NCBI RefSeq assembly: GCF_023634655.1
Contig: NZ_JAMKMS010000004.1
Span: 124,001-188,000 of the forward strand
Length of the DNA: 64,000 bases
Direction: 5' to 3'
From: Vibrio methylphosphonaticus
Lineage (GTDB): Bacteria; Pseudomonadota; Gammaproteobacteria; Enterobacterales; Vibrionaceae
Positions 36,277 through 47,211 of the stretch are shown piece after piece (the stretch's first letter is position 1; every line of letters begins with the position of its first letter). The notes below the pieces were generated by a model. The model was not told the DNA's origin, did no database searches, and was given only the letters and a program-made list of their open reading frames with translations. A program made the translations under genes and the position numbers.

Positions 36277-37947
36277 ATGACTGAATCTTTTGCTCAACTC
36301 TTTGAAGAGTTTCTAAATGAAACTGAATTCCAACAAGGTAGTATCGTTAAAGGTACTGTAGTAGCTATCGAGAACGGTTTCGTTCTTGTAGATGCTGGCC
36401 TTAAGTCTGAGTCTGCTATCCCTGCTGAACAATTCAAGAACGCTGCTGGCGAACTTGAAGTTGAAGTTGGTGCTGAAGTAGATGTTGCTCTAGACGCTGT
36501 TGAAGATGGTTTCGGTGAAACTCAACTTTCTCGTGAGAAAGCGAAGCGTCATGAAGCTTGGATCGTTCTTGAGAAAGCTTACGAAGAAGCTGAAACTGTT
36601 GTTGGTATCATCAACGGTAAAGTTAAAGGCGGTTTCACTGTTGAACTAAACGGTATCCGTGCTTTCCTTCCAGGTTCTCTTGTTGACGTACGTCCAATCC
36701 GTGACACTGCTCACCTTGAAAACAAAGAGCTAGAGTTCAAAGTTATCAAGCTAGACCAGAAGCGTAACAACGTTGTTGTTTCTCGTCGTGCTGTTATCGA
36801 ATCTGAAAACAGCGTTGAGCGTGACGAACTTCTTGAAACTCTACAAGAAGGTACTGAAGTGAAAGGTATCGTTAAGAACCTTACTGACTACGGTGCATTC
36901 GTTGACCTTGGCGGTGTTGACGGTCTTCTACACATCACTGATATGGCGTGGAAGCGTGTTAAGCACCCATCTGAGATCGTTAACGTTGGTGACGAAATCC
37001 TAGTTAAAGTTCTTAAGTTCGATCGTGACCGCACTCGCGTTTCACTAGGTCTTAAGCAACTAGGCGAAGATCCATGGGTAGCAATCGCTAAGCGTTACCC
37101 AGAAGGTCACAAGCTAACTGGTCGTGTTACTAACCTTACTGACTACGGCTGCTTCGTTGAAATCGAAGAAGGCGTTGAAGGTCTTGTACACGTTTCTGAA
37201 ATGGATTGGACTAACAAGAACATCCACCCTTCTAAAGTTGTTAATGTTGGCGACGAAGTTGAGGTTATGGTTCTTGATATCGACGAAGAACGTCGTCGTA
37301 TCTCTCTAGGTCTGAAACAGTGTAAAGCTAACCCATGGCAATCATTTGCAGAAATGCAAGCTAAGGGCGACAAAGTTACTGGTAAGATCAAGTCTATCAC
37401 TGACTTTGGTATCTTCATCGGTCTAGAAGGCGGCATCGACGGTCTAGTACACCTATCTGACATTTCTTGGAACGCAACTGGCGAAGACGCTGTTCGTGAA
37501 TACAAGAAAGGTGACGAGATCTCAGCTGTAGTTCTAGCTGTAGATGCAGAGCGCGAGCGTATCTCTCTAGGCGTTAAGCAAATGGAAAATGACCCATTCA
37601 ATGCTTACGTTGCTGATAACAAGAAAGGCATGCTAGTTAACGGTACAGTTACAGCAGTAGACGCGAAAGGCGCTACTATTGAACTAGAAGAAGGCGTAGA
37701 AGGTTACCTTCGCGCATCTGAAGTTTCACGTGACCGTATCGAAGACGCATCTCTAATCCTAAGCGTTGGTGACAGCGTTGAAGCGAAGTTCACTGGTGTA
37801 GACCGTAAGAACCGCGTAATCAACCTATCTATCAAAGCTAAAGATGAAGCTGATGAGCAAGAAGCAATGGCTTCACTGAACAAGCAAGAAGACGGCGGGT
37901 TCGGTAGTGCTATGGCAGACGCATTTAAAGCTGCTAAAGGCGAGTAA
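36277..37947 (+). CDS. rpsA: 30S ribosomal protein S1
   Basis: Binds mRNA and delivers it to the 30S subunit. The 556 residues contain six S1 repeats; the recurrent blocks are visible as [40 protein letters not shown] and [20 protein letters not shown]. Codon use is extremely biased, marking very high expression. The leader (36157-36276) lacks a strong SD (only GAAG before ATAATG), as in E. coli rpsA, where a structured, SD-poor start mediates autoregulation by S1. Confidence 0.98.
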   Translation: MTESFAQLFEEFLNETEFQQGSIVKGTVVAIENGFVLVDAGLKSESAIPAEQFKNAAGELEVEVGAEVDVALDAVEDGFGETQLSREKAKRHEAWIVLEKAYEEAETVVGIINGKVKGGFTVELNGIRAFLPGSLVDVRPIRDTAHLENKELEFKVIKLDQKRNNVVVSRRAVIESENSVERDELLETLQEGTEVKGIVKNLTDYGAFVDLGGVDGLLHITDMAWKRVKHPSEIVNVGDEILVKVLKFDRDRTRVSLGLKQLGEDPWVAIAKRYPEGHKLTGRVTNLTDYGCFVEIEEGVEGLVHVSEMDWTNKNIHPSKVVNVGDEVEVMVLDIDEERRRISLGLKQCKANPWQSFAEMQAKGDKVTGKIKSITDFGIFIGLEGGIDGLVHLSDISWNATGEDAVREYKKGDEISAVVLAVDAERERISLGVKQMENDPFNAYVADNKKGMLVNGTVTAVDAKGATIELEEGVEGYLRASEVSRDRIEDASLILSVGDSVEAKFTGVDRKNRVINLSIKAKDEADEQEAMASLNKQEDGGFGSAMADAFKAAKGE

Positions 37948-37961
37948 TTTACTCAGCTAAG

Positions 37962-37992
37962 AAAAAAGGAGCCGTAAGGCTCCTTTTTTTTG
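37962..37992 (+). terminator. Intrinsic terminator after rpsA
   Basis: AAAAAAGGAGCC / GGCTCCTTTTTT stem with a GTAA tetraloop followed by more T's. Confidence 0.92.
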
Positions 37993-38111
37993 TTTTTAAC
38001 TTTGCGATTTATAGACTATTATCTGTTTATACAGGCAGTTAGTGAACTGATGTTATATAATGATAAAAGCCAGTTTCAACTGAACATGAAGAGTAATGAG
38101 GATAACCACCT

Positions 38112-38396
38112 ATGACTAAGTCTGAATTAATTGAAAGACTCTGCGCAGAGCAAACTCACTTATCAGCAAAAGAAATTGAAGATGCGGTAAAAGACATTTT
38201 AGAACATATGGCGAATACGCTTGAAAGCGGTGACCGTATTGAAATTCGTGGATTTGGTAGTTTTTCACTTCATTACCGTGAGCCTCGCGTAGGACGTAAT
38301 CCTAAAACGGGCGATAAGGTTGAACTAGAGGGTAAATATGTCCCTCACTTTAAACCAGGTAAAGAGTTGCGTGAACGCGTAAACGAAAGTCTATAA
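38112..38396 (+). CDS. ihfB: Integration host factor beta subunit
   Basis: DNA-bending HU-family protein that pairs with IhfA. The 94 residues carry the HU/IHF arm signature [20 protein letters not shown], including the proline-tipped beta arm that intercalates in the minor groove. The position after rpsA is conserved. It is separated from rpsA by a terminator and so has its own promoter in 37993-38111. Confidence 0.97.
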   Translation: MTKSELIERLCAEQTHLSAKEIEDAVKDILEHMANTLESGDRIEIRGFGSFSLHYREPRVGRNPKTGDKVELEGKYVPHFKPGKELRERVNESL

Positions 38397-38417
38397 GCAC
38401 TCTCTTTAAATCAGTTG

Positions 38418-38445
38418 AACGGCATACAGATAGTGTGCCGTTTTT
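38418..38445 (+). terminator. Terminator after ihfB
   Basis: AACGGCA / TGCCGTT stem (extended by weaker pairs) followed by TTTTTG. Confidence 0.75.
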
Positions 38446-38618
38446 GTATTTCTGACGTTAACGAGAACTAATAAGATTTTGTGAAGGTCCAAATATTGGA
38501 ACCACTCGACATAAGGCGCGAATTTAGCAATGATTCGTAAGATTATGGTGAGTAGGCATGGTGTGTGATTACTATTTGCTGCATAATCTTAGCTATCCAA
38601 TGACTGTGGTGAAAACAC

Positions 38619-38906
38619 ATGAAGATTATAAAAATAATTTTACTAATTGTACTTTTCTTAGTCACTCTAGCACTTGGTTCACAGAATCAGGCCGTCGTGA
38701 CATTTAATTACCTCTTAGCCCAAGGTGAGTTTCATTTATCTACGCTACTGGGCGTCGTCTTTGTTACCGGTTTTGTTATCTCGTGGATTATTTTTGGAAG
38801 CTTGCATCTAAAGTCTCAATTGACGGTGCGAAAATTGAGAAAGAAATTGGCTAAACAAGCTTCGCCTCAGTCAAAAGATGTGGCAACGACTAGCCCTAAC
38901 AGCTGA
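38619..38906 (+). CDS. lapA: LapA (YciS), LPS assembly membrane protein
   Basis: Small inner-membrane partner of LapB. The 95 residues hold two membrane helices (about 2-22 and 42-64) around the short loop SQNQAVVTFNYLLAQGEF and a basic C-terminal tail (KLRKKLAKQ). It is followed 26 bases later by lapB, the conserved pair. Confidence 0.92.
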   Translation: MKIIKIILLIVLFLVTLALGSQNQAVVTFNYLLAQGEFHLSTLLGVVFVTGFVISWIIFGSLHLKSQLTVRKLRKKLAKQASPQSKDVATTSPNS

Positions 38907-38932
38907 TTTGAATATTAGAGTCTATTTAGTAC

Positions 38933-40102
38933 ATGCTTGAGCTACTATTTCTGCTTTTACCGATAGCCGCAGCCTATGGTTGGTATATGGGGCAGCGGAG
39001 TGTAAAACATGACAGACAAGAGCAATCTCATCAGATATCTCGTCAGTATATGACGGGCCTTAACCTATTGCTCTCAGATCAGTCCGATAAAGCGGTAGAC
39101 CACTTTATCGAACTGCTTCAAGTCGATGATGAAGCGATAGATACGCATCTAGCGTTGGGCAATTTGTTCCGTTCTAGGGGCGAAGTGGACCGCGCTATAC
39201 GCATTCACCAAAATCTGATCTCTCGCTCAGGCCTTACCATCGAGCAAAAAAATATCGCTCTACAGCAACTTGCCAAAGACTACATGGTTTCTGGTTTTCT
39301 TGATCGTGCTGAAAAAATATTTGTTCAACTTGTTGAAGAGCCTGAGCATAGAGAAGCAGCATTGACCCAGCTAGTTTCTATCTACGAGCAAACTCAAGAG
39401 TGGCATAAAGCGATTGAGTACGCTTCTGCATTGCAAAAACTCGGTAAGAAACGAGTTAAGAATAATATCGCACACTTCTGGTGTGAGCTGGCAATGATAG
39501 AGCAGGCCAGTAGTAATACCCCCAAAGCTAATCAGTATTTTCGTAAAGCGCTCACTGTTGATCCTAAATGCGCACGAGCTAATATTGCCTTAGGGCGTTT
39601 GTATCTCGACAATGAAGAATATACAAAAACGATCCAATGCTTAGAATCGGTTCTTGAGCAAGATAAAGACTTTGTCAGTGAGGTGCTGCCGACGTTAGCT
39701 GAGTGCTACCATCACCTAGGTCAAGAACAAGAGCTTGTCGAATTCTTAAGAGCGAGTATCCAAAAGGGGGCTGGAGTATCCGCTGAATTGATGTTAACGC
39801 AACTCGTCGCTCATCATGAAGGAACCGAGTCAGCTCAAGCGCTATTGACTCGTCAGCTAGTGAAAAGTCCGACAATGAAGGGCTTCTATCGTTTGATGGA
39901 TTATCACTTGGCGAATGCTGAAGAAGGACGAGCAAGAGAAAGTTTAACCACGCTGCAATCTTTGGTGGGTGAGCAGTTAAAATTAAAGCCGCACTATCGT
40001 TGTAGAAAATGTGGTTTTTCAACACATTCATTGTATTGGCATTGTCCATCTTGTAAAGGATGGGGTACGATCAAGCCGATCAGAGGGTTGGATGGCGAAT
40101 AG
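38933..40102 (+). CDS. lapB: LapB (YciM), regulator of LPS synthesis
   Basis: Adapter that presents LpxC to the FtsH protease and so limits LPS output. The 389 residues begin with one membrane anchor (LELLFLLLPIAAAYGWYMG), followed by TPR repeats over about 45-330 and a C-terminal rubredoxin-like zinc module with cysteines 357, 360, 371 and 374 (CRKC...CPSC). Both the TPRs and the metal module are needed in E. coli. Confidence 0.95.
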   Translation: MLELLFLLLPIAAAYGWYMGQRSVKHDRQEQSHQISRQYMTGLNLLLSDQSDKAVDHFIELLQVDDEAIDTHLALGNLFRSRGEVDRAIRIHQNLISRSGLTIEQKNIALQQLAKDYMVSGFLDRAEKIFVQLVEEPEHREAALTQLVSIYEQTQEWHKAIEYASALQKLGKKRVKNNIAHFWCELAMIEQASSNTPKANQYFRKALTVDPKCARANIALGRLYLDNEEYTKTIQCLESVLEQDKDFVSEVLPTLAECYHHLGQEQELVEFLRASIQKGAGVSAELMLTQLVAHHEGTESAQALLTRQLVKSPTMKGFYRLMDYHLANAEEGRARESLTTLQSLVGEQLKLKPHYRCRKCGFSTHSLYWHCPSCKGWGTIKPIRGLDGE

Positions 40103-40121
40103 TCCAACGCAAGTTTTTATG

Positions 40122-40146
40122 GCAGCACTTATGTGCTGCTTTTTTT
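40122..40146 (+). terminator. Terminator between lapB and pyrF
   Basis: GCAGCAC / GTGCTGC stem, TTAT loop, then seven T's. Confidence 0.9.
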
Positions 40147-40178
40147 GAGTTAGCACTCAGTATTAGTAAGGAGCAAAA

Positions 40179-40874
40179 ATGATTGACCAAAAAGTGATAG
40201 TGGCACTGGATTATGACAATCAAGCCGACGCATTAGCTTTTGTTGATAGAATTGACCCAACTTCTTGTCGACTAAAAGTAGGCAAGGAAATGTTTACACT
40301 ATTTGGTCCTAGTTTTGTTCGCGAGCTTCATAAGCGTGGTTTTTCGGTTTTTCTTGACCTTAAATTTCATGATATTCCGAATACATGCTCTAAAGCAGTA
40401 AGAGCCGCTGCTGAGCTGGGTGTTTGGATGGTGAACGTTCATGCCGGAGGCGGGGAACGTATGATGGCTGCATCTCGAGAGATTTTAGAACCTTATGGCA
40501 AGGATCGTCCTCTTCTTATCGGTGTGACAGTACTCACGAGTATGGAACAGACCGATCTCGCAGGGATTGGCATTGACGTTGCTCCTCAAGAGCAAGTATT
40601 GCGTTTGGCTAACCTGACAAAACGTGCTGGCCTTGACGGTGTAGTGTGTTCAGCTCAAGAGTCGAGCATGCTAAAAACAGAGTTGGGCAACGAGTTTAAA
40701 TTAGTGACTCCGGGTATTCGTCCTGCAGGCGCTGCCGTAGGTGACCAAAAACGTATTATGACACCAGATATGGCGATTCAAGCAGGTTCTGATTATCTTG
40801 TTATAGGCCGCCCGATCACCCAAGCTGCAGACCCTGCTCAGGTGCTCACTGACATTAATGCTTCACTTCGCTAG
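40179..40874 (+). CDS. pyrF: Orotidine 5'-phosphate decarboxylase
   Basis: Last step of de novo UMP synthesis. The 231-residue TIM barrel has the catalytic Lys/Asp array in [12 protein letters not shown] and the phosphate-gripping region VTPGIRP and [16 protein letters not shown] precedes the ATG. The lapA-lapB-pyrF order is as in E. coli, but a terminator separates lapB from pyrF here. Confidence 0.97.
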   Translation: MIDQKVIVALDYDNQADALAFVDRIDPTSCRLKVGKEMFTLFGPSFVRELHKRGFSVFLDLKFHDIPNTCSKAVRAAAELGVWMVNVHAGGGERMMAASREILEPYGKDRPLLIGVTVLTSMEQTDLAGIGIDVAPQEQVLRLANLTKRAGLDGVVCSAQESSMLKTELGNEFKLVTPGIRPAGAAVGDQKRIMTPDMAIQAGSDYLVIGRPITQAADPAQVLTDINASLR

Positions 40875-40898
40875 TATCGAAAGACGTCAGTAGATATT

Positions 40899-40932
40899 AA
40901 AAATGCCAGACCGAATAGGTCTGGCATTTTTG
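40899..40932. terminator. Bidirectional terminator after pyrF
   Basis: AAAAATGCCAGACC / GGTCTGGCATTTTT, a perfect 14-bp stem with a 5-base loop, between convergent pyrF and miaE. Confidence 0.92.
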
Positions 40933-41055
40933 TTTTTGAGTACAACGTTTTTTAGCGCAGCGATCGTTTGGAACGATAGTAATCTTGCACTTTGGTGTCT
41001 TACGCTTACCTGGCTAGCTAATGACACTCGCTCGCAATTACATACCTGACAGAGC

Positions 41056-41826
41056 CTATAGCGGTACACCACTGTGGAACTTAAAATCACTATCTGGAGA
41101 TGTAATTAAATCGGCTTCAATTTTCCCAAAATAAGCGACTCTTTCCGTAATGTCATCCCCAGAAATCTGTTCAGCAAGCTTTAAGTAATCTTGGTAATGA
41201 CGAGCTTCAGAGCGCAATAAAGAGACATAAAATTTTGAAATGTCATCATCCATATATGGGGCAAGTTTTGCAAATCGTTCACACGAACGGGCTTCGATGT
41301 ATGCCCCAATAATGAGTTTATCAATCAATGTATTTGGTTCGTGAGTGGTCGCTTTAGACAACAAGCCTTTTGCGTATCGACCTGCAGGAATAGGGTGATA
41401 GGGAATGTTTCTTCCTTCAAGGATTTCTAATACCTGATAGAAATGATGCAATTCTTCTTTGATTAGTAGCATCATTTTGTCGATCAAATCTTGGCTGTAT
41501 GGTGAAGCAGACTTTGCCATTATGGATTTAGAAATATTGCTTTTGCCCCGCAGAGAATCAGAATTACCTTGCTTACGATAGGCAAATTGTTCATAAGGCT
41601 TGAACCACTCCTGCAAGATTTCGCTGCTCTTTGCATCAACCGCGTATTTGCGGAGTAGGTACATGGCCGATTGACCCGCTTTCAACTCGCATAAGAGATG
41701 ATCAATCAAAATAACAGGAAGGTTTTCGATTTTCTTTGCTTCCGCTACCCAGGAATCAGGTGTCGGACAATGGAGAAACTGGTTTATGGGAGCTAAAATT
41801 TGTTCCATTTGAGTCTGGCTAGTCAT
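41056..41826 (-). CDS. miaE: tRNA-(ms2io6A37) hydroxylase MiaE
   Basis: Non-heme diiron monooxygenase that hydroxylates the isopentenyl group of ms2i6A37 in tRNAs reading UNN codons. The 256-residue helical bundle shows the carboxylate and histidine ligands of the MiaE/ferritin-like fold: ELHHFYQV (EExxH-like, within KEELHHF), EARSCERF and SEARHYQDY. E. coli K-12 lacks this gene while Salmonella and vibrios have it. Start M1 is used; M7 is the alternative. Confidence 0.92.
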   Translation of the reverse strand: MTSQTQMEQILAPINQFLHCPTPDSWVAEAKKIENLPVILIDHLLCELKAGQSAMYLLRKYAVDAKSSEILQEWFKPYEQFAYRKQGNSDSLRGKSNISKSIMAKSASPYSQDLIDKMMLLIKEELHHFYQVLEILEGRNIPYHPIPAGRYAKGLLSKATTHEPNTLIDKLIIGAYIEARSCERFAKLAPYMDDDISKFYVSLLRSEARHYQDYLKLAEQISGDDITERVAYFGKIEADLITSPDSDFKFHSGVPL

Positions 41827-41851
41827 GTTATCTTATTTCTTTGGGCAATTG

Positions 41852-41878
41852 AAAAAGGTCGCTACAGCGACCCTTTTT
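41852..41878 (-). terminator. Hairpin with T-run upstream of miaE
   Basis: GGTCGCT and AGCGACC pair perfectly around a 2-base loop. On the minus strand the stem is followed by TTTTT, so it can end the transcript of the upstream coiled-coil gene before miaE; A's on the other side make it near-symmetric. Confidence 0.75.
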
Positions 41879-41914
41879 GAATAGTGTAGCCCTTTCGAAT
41901 TCGGGTGCTCAATA

Positions 41915-42679
41915 CTACCATTTTTTCTTTTCACCAAACAATGCATCCATATCGTTGTCACGTTCGCGACTGGCTTGCTGTTGTTGCTGTTCATCGGCTT
42001 TTGCTTGACGTGAATTTTGTAGTTGCTCAAGGATTTCGGTAAGTTTTTCTTTGGCCTGAATAGAGTAGTTGTCATTTTTTGAACTTAACGCATCAATTCC
42101 CTTCTTGAGAAGTTGCATTGCAGTCCCAGGTTGTCCTTTAGCAATGGACTCGTGAGCTCTTTTAACGACATTTTCTATATTGATTCTAATTTGGATCGTT
42201 TCTAAGCGCCCATTTTCAACCATGTAAGCTTGAGTCTCAATACGGCCTTTATTGTGCTCAGTGCGAATTGTATCACGCAGTCGTTTAACCAATTTAAGCA
42301 TCACAATGGCTTGTTTGTCGCTGGTGGGAACTTTGAATGCGGTGGCCTCATTGCCTTCGTAGTTTTCATTTAATTGTTGGATTTGTGCTTGAGCGGATTC
42401 TACACGTTGTGCAAGGTGCTTATTTTTTGGATCAAGATCATGCATATTCTTTAATGCATCCAAGATACGGTTATGTAGGCAAATCATCAGCTCTTTACTA
42501 TAAGGAAGGTAGCTTGCTCCACCGATCAGTTCCTCAGTAGCATCAATAAGCGCAACATAGCGAGCGGACTCTTGTCTGCGTGTCGCTTCTGCTTTTAATT
42601 TGTATTGCAACATGATGTTGTACCCGAGAACGAGAACAAGCAGAAGCGCGACCAGCGCGATGATCAAACCAATATTCAT
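41915..42679 (-). CDS. Membrane-anchored coiled-coil protein, unknown function
   Basis: I do not recognise a characterised family. The 254 residues start with one membrane helix (IGLIIALVALLLVLVLGYNIML, about 3-24, split here for reading as IGLIIALVALLL then VLVLGYNIML), followed by long helical, Lys/Glu/Gln-rich segments with heptad-like spacing, a Gln-run (QQQQQ) and a short hydrophobic C-terminal peptide NDMDALFGEKKKW. The composition suggests an inner-membrane anchored cytoplasmic coiled coil. It sits alone between a terminator and the divergent cysB region. I believe such proteins are conserved in vibrios beside cysB, but cannot verify that here. Confidence 0.75.
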   Translation of the reverse strand: MNIGLIIALVALLLVLVLGYNIMLQYKLKAEATRRQESARYVALIDATEELIGGASYLPYSKELMICLHNRILDALKNMHDLDPKNKHLAQRVESAQAQIQQLNENYEGNEATAFKVPTSDKQAIVMLKLVKRLRDTIRTEHNKGRIETQAYMVENGRLETIQIRINIENVVKRAHESIAKGQPGTAMQLLKKGIDALSSKNDNYSIQAKEKLTEILEQLQNSRQAKADEQQQQQASRERDNDMDALFGEKKKW

Positions 42680-42909
42680 AACTTTTTGTATCTACTGTGA
42701 GTTTCCTTACAACGAGAGTAGAAAGAATACACCAAAGCTAAGGTCATCTACACAGCTAAGTCGTCGTTTCGGTCATAAACTAGAAAAATAGCGTGTTATT
42801 TGCTTGTTATGGGAAATATGGCTAATAGATACGCAAAATACTATTAATCTTTCTAGGAATTCGTTATAACTATTAATTATATGCTTTGCTGTTAGATTTT
42901 CTTGGATAA

Positions 42910-43917
<1,008 letters not shown>

Positions 43918-44017
43918 TCTCTTTCATGGTTTTAACACTATCACCGGCACAAAACACTTCCGTTGTGCCTTGCTTCCCCCTACAATCGCACCAGAAAAGT
44001 AGGGGAAGCTAATCATC

Positions 44018-45217
44018 GTGAACCGTCAACAATTTCAACTGATCACCCGACTGCTTAAGCAATATCAAAGCTACTGGCGTCAAGACCCGTTTACTCAGGT
44101 CATTAGTGGTCAAATTCCATGGAAAAGTGAGAACCCAGAGCTCTTAACTTGGCTACAATCCCTGAGCCGAGACACGATTTCTACCTACAAAAAAAATCCG
44201 CTGCTTTTCGCTTCAATAGTCAGTGAATGGTTACCTGACTCTGAGTTGTTATGCACTATCACTGTCCCTCATCGGCTGTTTAAAGAAAACGCTGCGAAAC
44301 TCCCACGTGGTCTAGATAGTGGTATTCCAGGAAGAAAGCTGCAACAAATCTCTTCGCTTAGTGACGTTTGTATTTCTGATCATCACGGCAGTCAGTGGTT
44401 AGAATGGTGTGCAGGTAAAGGCTACCTTGGGCGACTGCTTTCTTCACAATCACAACAGCCGGTCACGAGTTTTGAATTTCAGGCTACATTATGTGAATCG
44501 GGGCAGAGTGACGCGGATAAATTGTCGTTGCCGATGACATTTGTCCAAGGGGATGCGTTTAGTGAAGAATCAGAACATGTGTTTTCTCATCACCAACATG
44601 CCGTAGCCTTACACGCTTGTGGTGATTTACATGTGACCCTAATTAAACACACAGTAAGAGGAAAGCTGCCTGCCGTTACATTATCACCATGTTGCTATCA
44701 TCTAATTCATGACACTCACTATCAACCCATGTCAAACGAAGGACATGAAGCGGAGCTAATGCTTAGTAAGCAAGAGCTTCGGATACCATTGCAAGAGACA
44801 GTGACAGGTGGAGAGCGAGTGAAACGTCACCGTGAACAAGAGATGACGTTTAGATTAGGTTTTGATGCGTTGTGCACTGAAATGGGTCTGAGCCAGGCGT
44901 ACATTCCGGTCCCAAGTATTAAGAAATCCCAATTGGCTGAAGGATTTGAAGCGTTTTGTCGGTGGGCGGCGAATCAAAAACAACTGACGTTACCTGAAGC
45001 CGACTATGTACACTTTGAGCGTATTGGTAAGGTCCGGTATTGGGGAATGGAGGCACTTAGCCTGATTCAAGGTATGTTCCGTAGACCACTAGAGCTTTGG
45101 TTAGCGCTAGATAAAGCTTTGTATTTACAACAGCAAGGTTATCATGTGGACGTGTTCACATTTTGTGATACCGCGATTACACCAAGAAATTTGGTCATCC
45201 ACGCAGTACGGACATAA
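44018..45217 (+). CDS. Predicted SAM-dependent methyltransferase
   Basis: A 399-residue protein with a class I methyltransferase core in the middle. WLEWCAGKGYLGRLLSSQ (about 127-144) is the SAM-binding glycine loop, preceded by a basic N-terminal region; LHACGDLHVTLIKH and the motif LSPCCYHLI follow. Similar CGxKGxL and SPCCYH patterns occur in the Methyltransf_32 group (GSTCD-like and TRM13-like proteins), some of which modify tRNA. The target here is unknown. The start is GTG 44018, with GGGGAAG 10-14 bases upstream. Confidence 0.8.
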   Translation: MNRQQFQLITRLLKQYQSYWRQDPFTQVISGQIPWKSENPELLTWLQSLSRDTISTYKKNPLLFASIVSEWLPDSELLCTITVPHRLFKENAAKLPRGLDSGIPGRKLQQISSLSDVCISDHHGSQWLEWCAGKGYLGRLLSSQSQQPVTSFEFQATLCESGQSDADKLSLPMTFVQGDAFSEESEHVFSHHQHAVALHACGDLHVTLIKHTVRGKLPAVTLSPCCYHLIHDTHYQPMSNEGHEAELMLSKQELRIPLQETVTGGERVKRHREQEMTFRLGFDALCTEMGLSQAYIPVPSIKKSQLAEGFEAFCRWAANQKQLTLPEADYVHFERIGKVRYWGMEALSLIQGMFRRPLELWLALDKALYLQQQGYHVDVFTFCDTAITPRNLVIHAVRT

Positions 45218-45243
45218 AAAACGGGCAGTAAAGCCCGTTTTTT
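45216..45243. terminator. Bidirectional terminator
   Basis: AAAAAACGGGC / GCCCGTTTTTT stem with a 6-base loop, between the convergent methyltransferase gene and ald; it overlaps the last codon of the former. Confidence 0.9.
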
Positions 45244-45293
45244 ATAAAATTACGATGTGCAGTCAACGCATCTCGAGTTAACGATGATGTGAA

Positions 45294-46418
45294 TTAATTA
45301 AACATCGCCATCGCAGCAACAGGCTCAACATATTCAAGGTCGAAGCTTTCAGCCACTTCCTTGCAAGTGACTTTACCGTGAATGACGTTGAGTCCATCTA
45401 AGAATCCTTTGTCTTCAGTAAGTGCTTGCTGATAGCCTTTATTGGCAAGTTTGATGATATACGGCAATGTTGCGTTATTTAGCGCAAACGTTGATGTACG
45501 AGCAACCGCACCAGGCATGTTTGCAACACAATAGTGAACCACGTCATCGATGATGTACGTCGGATCAGCGTGCGTGGTGGCGTGAGATGTTTCAAAACAG
45601 CCACCTTGGTCGATGGCGACATCAACGACAGCAGCGCCTGGCTTCATTTTCGCGATATGTGCTTTTGTCACCAATTTTGGTGCTGCTGCACCAGGAATCA
45701 AAACCGCACCGATCACGAGGTCTGCTTCTAGGATATGCTTCTCTAATGCATCTTCTGTAGAATAAACCACTTTTGCACGACCCTGGAATTCTTCATCCAA
45801 AGCGCGTAATGTATCAATACTACGATCTAAGATTGTGACGTCTGCACGCATGCCAACTGCCATGCGAGCGGCGTTTGAACCAACAACGCCACCACCGATA
45901 ACCACAACTTTCGCAGGTTCTACACCAGGTACACCACCTAGTAGAAGACCGCGTCCGCCATTGGATTTTTCGAGTGTTTGCGCACCAGCTTGTATAGACA
46001 TTCGCCCAGCGACTTCTGACATTGGTGCTAATAGTGGTAAGCGACCCATATTATCTGTTACAGTCTCATAGGCAATGCAGACAGCTTTGCTTTTAATTAG
46101 CTCTTCAGTTTGTGGAAAATCTGGTGCTAGGTGAAGATAAGTGAATAAAACTTGTCCTTCACGTAACATAGCACGCTCGACAGCTTGGGGTTCTTTGACC
46201 TTTACAATCATCTCTGCTTGCGCAAAAACGTCGGCAGCGGTAGGAAGAATGGATGCGCCTACAGCGATGTAATCATCGTCTGAAAAACCAACACCAGTGC
46301 CAGCATTAGTTTCAACAAAAACTTGATGGCCGTTTGAGATAAGTTCTCTTACGCTTGCTGGGATCATACCAACACGGTATTCATGGTTTTTTATCTCTTT
46401 AGGTACGCCAATGATCAT
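45294..46418 (-). CDS. ald: Alanine dehydrogenase
   Basis: NAD-dependent interconversion of L-alanine and pyruvate plus ammonia. The 374 residues show [18 protein letters not shown], the catalytic-region lysine and histidine around YLHLAPD, the Rossmann loop [16 protein letters not shown] and [14 protein letters not shown]. It is divergent from lrp with a 156-base gap, a common arrangement in which Lrp controls ald; that regulation is inferred. Confidence 0.95.
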   Translation of the reverse strand: MIIGVPKEIKNHEYRVGMIPASVRELISNGHQVFVETNAGTGVGFSDDDYIAVGASILPTAADVFAQAEMIVKVKEPQAVERAMLREGQVLFTYLHLAPDFPQTEELIKSKAVCIAYETVTDNMGRLPLLAPMSEVAGRMSIQAGAQTLEKSNGGRGLLLGGVPGVEPAKVVVIGGGVVGSNAARMAVGMRADVTILDRSIDTLRALDEEFQGRAKVVYSTEDALEKHILEADLVIGAVLIPGAAAPKLVTKAHIAKMKPGAAVVDVAIDQGGCFETSHATTHADPTYIIDDVVHYCVANMPGAVARTSTFALNNATLPYIIKLANKGYQQALTEDKGFLDGLNVIHGKVTCKEVAESFDLEYVEPVAAMAMFN

Positions 46419-46574
46419 CCTGACTCCTCATTATTATATGGTTGTATTAACTGTGTGTAGGGTGTTATTGTCGAATTACTGACTAGTATAGAAGCTAATT
46501 AACAAAATTTGATACTGAATATTACAGAGTTGTAGTATATTTTTTTGCAAGGAAGTAACAAGGTGGAATAAAAA

Positions 46575-47069
46575 ATGGCAGACAACTATAAGAAGCCGTC
46601 CAAGGAACTAGACCGTATTGATCGCAATATTCTTAATGAGTTGCAGAAAGACGGTAGGATCTCAAATGTCGAATTGTCAAAACGCGTAGGTCTTTCGCCT
46701 ACACCGTGTTTAGAACGTGTTCGTCGACTTGAGCGTCAGGGATATATTACGGGCTATACAGCTCTACTTAATCCACAATATTTAGATGCGTCACTACTGG
46801 TTTTTGTGGAAATCACATTAAACCGCGGTGCGCCAGATGTGTTTGAACAATTTAACTCGGCAGTACAACGATTGGATGACATCCAAGAATGTCACCTCGT
46901 TTCTGGAGATTTCGACTATCTTTTGAAAACAAGGGTGTCGGATATGGGAGCGTACCGTAAGTTGCTTGGTGATACATTACTGCGTTTGCCGGGAGTGAAT
47001 GACACTCGCACCTACGTAGTAATGGAAGAAGTGAAACAAAGCAACCAACTGGTGATTAAAACGCGATAA
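46575..47069 (+). CDS. lrp: Leucine-responsive regulatory protein Lrp
   Basis: Global regulator of amino-acid metabolism. The 164 residues are nearly E. coli Lrp: LDRIDRNILNELQKDGRISN, winged helix with LSKRVGLSPTPCLERVRRLE, and the RAM effector domain (LVFVEITLNRGAP, DTRTYVVMEEVK). The next gene, ftsK, follows in the same direction, as in E. coli. Confidence 0.97.
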   Translation: MADNYKKPSKELDRIDRNILNELQKDGRISNVELSKRVGLSPTPCLERVRRLERQGYITGYTALLNPQYLDASLLVFVEITLNRGAPDVFEQFNSAVQRLDDIQECHLVSGDFDYLLKTRVSDMGAYRKLLGDTLLRLPGVNDTRTYVVMEEVKQSNQLVIKTR

Positions 47070-47170
47070 ATCTATTCTAACAAGGAGCTGACTAATGCTA
47101 TGAAAATCCATGCTTTATTCATCTCCTAGATTGGGTTTTAATCCCTGATGTGGTTAAATTAATAAATACT

Positions 47171-47192
47171 CCGAGCGGCTTTTGCCGCTCGG
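47171..47192 (+). terminator. GC-rich hairpin between lrp and ftsK
   Basis: CCGAGCGGC / GCCGCTCGG stem with a TTTT loop. The following bases (GCTGTTTCT) are only moderately T-rich, so this may be a leaky terminator that limits lrp read-through into ftsK. Its end is 20 bases before the ftsK ATG. Confidence 0.65.
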
Positions 47193-47211
47193 GCTGTTTC
47201 TACTAAGTTAG

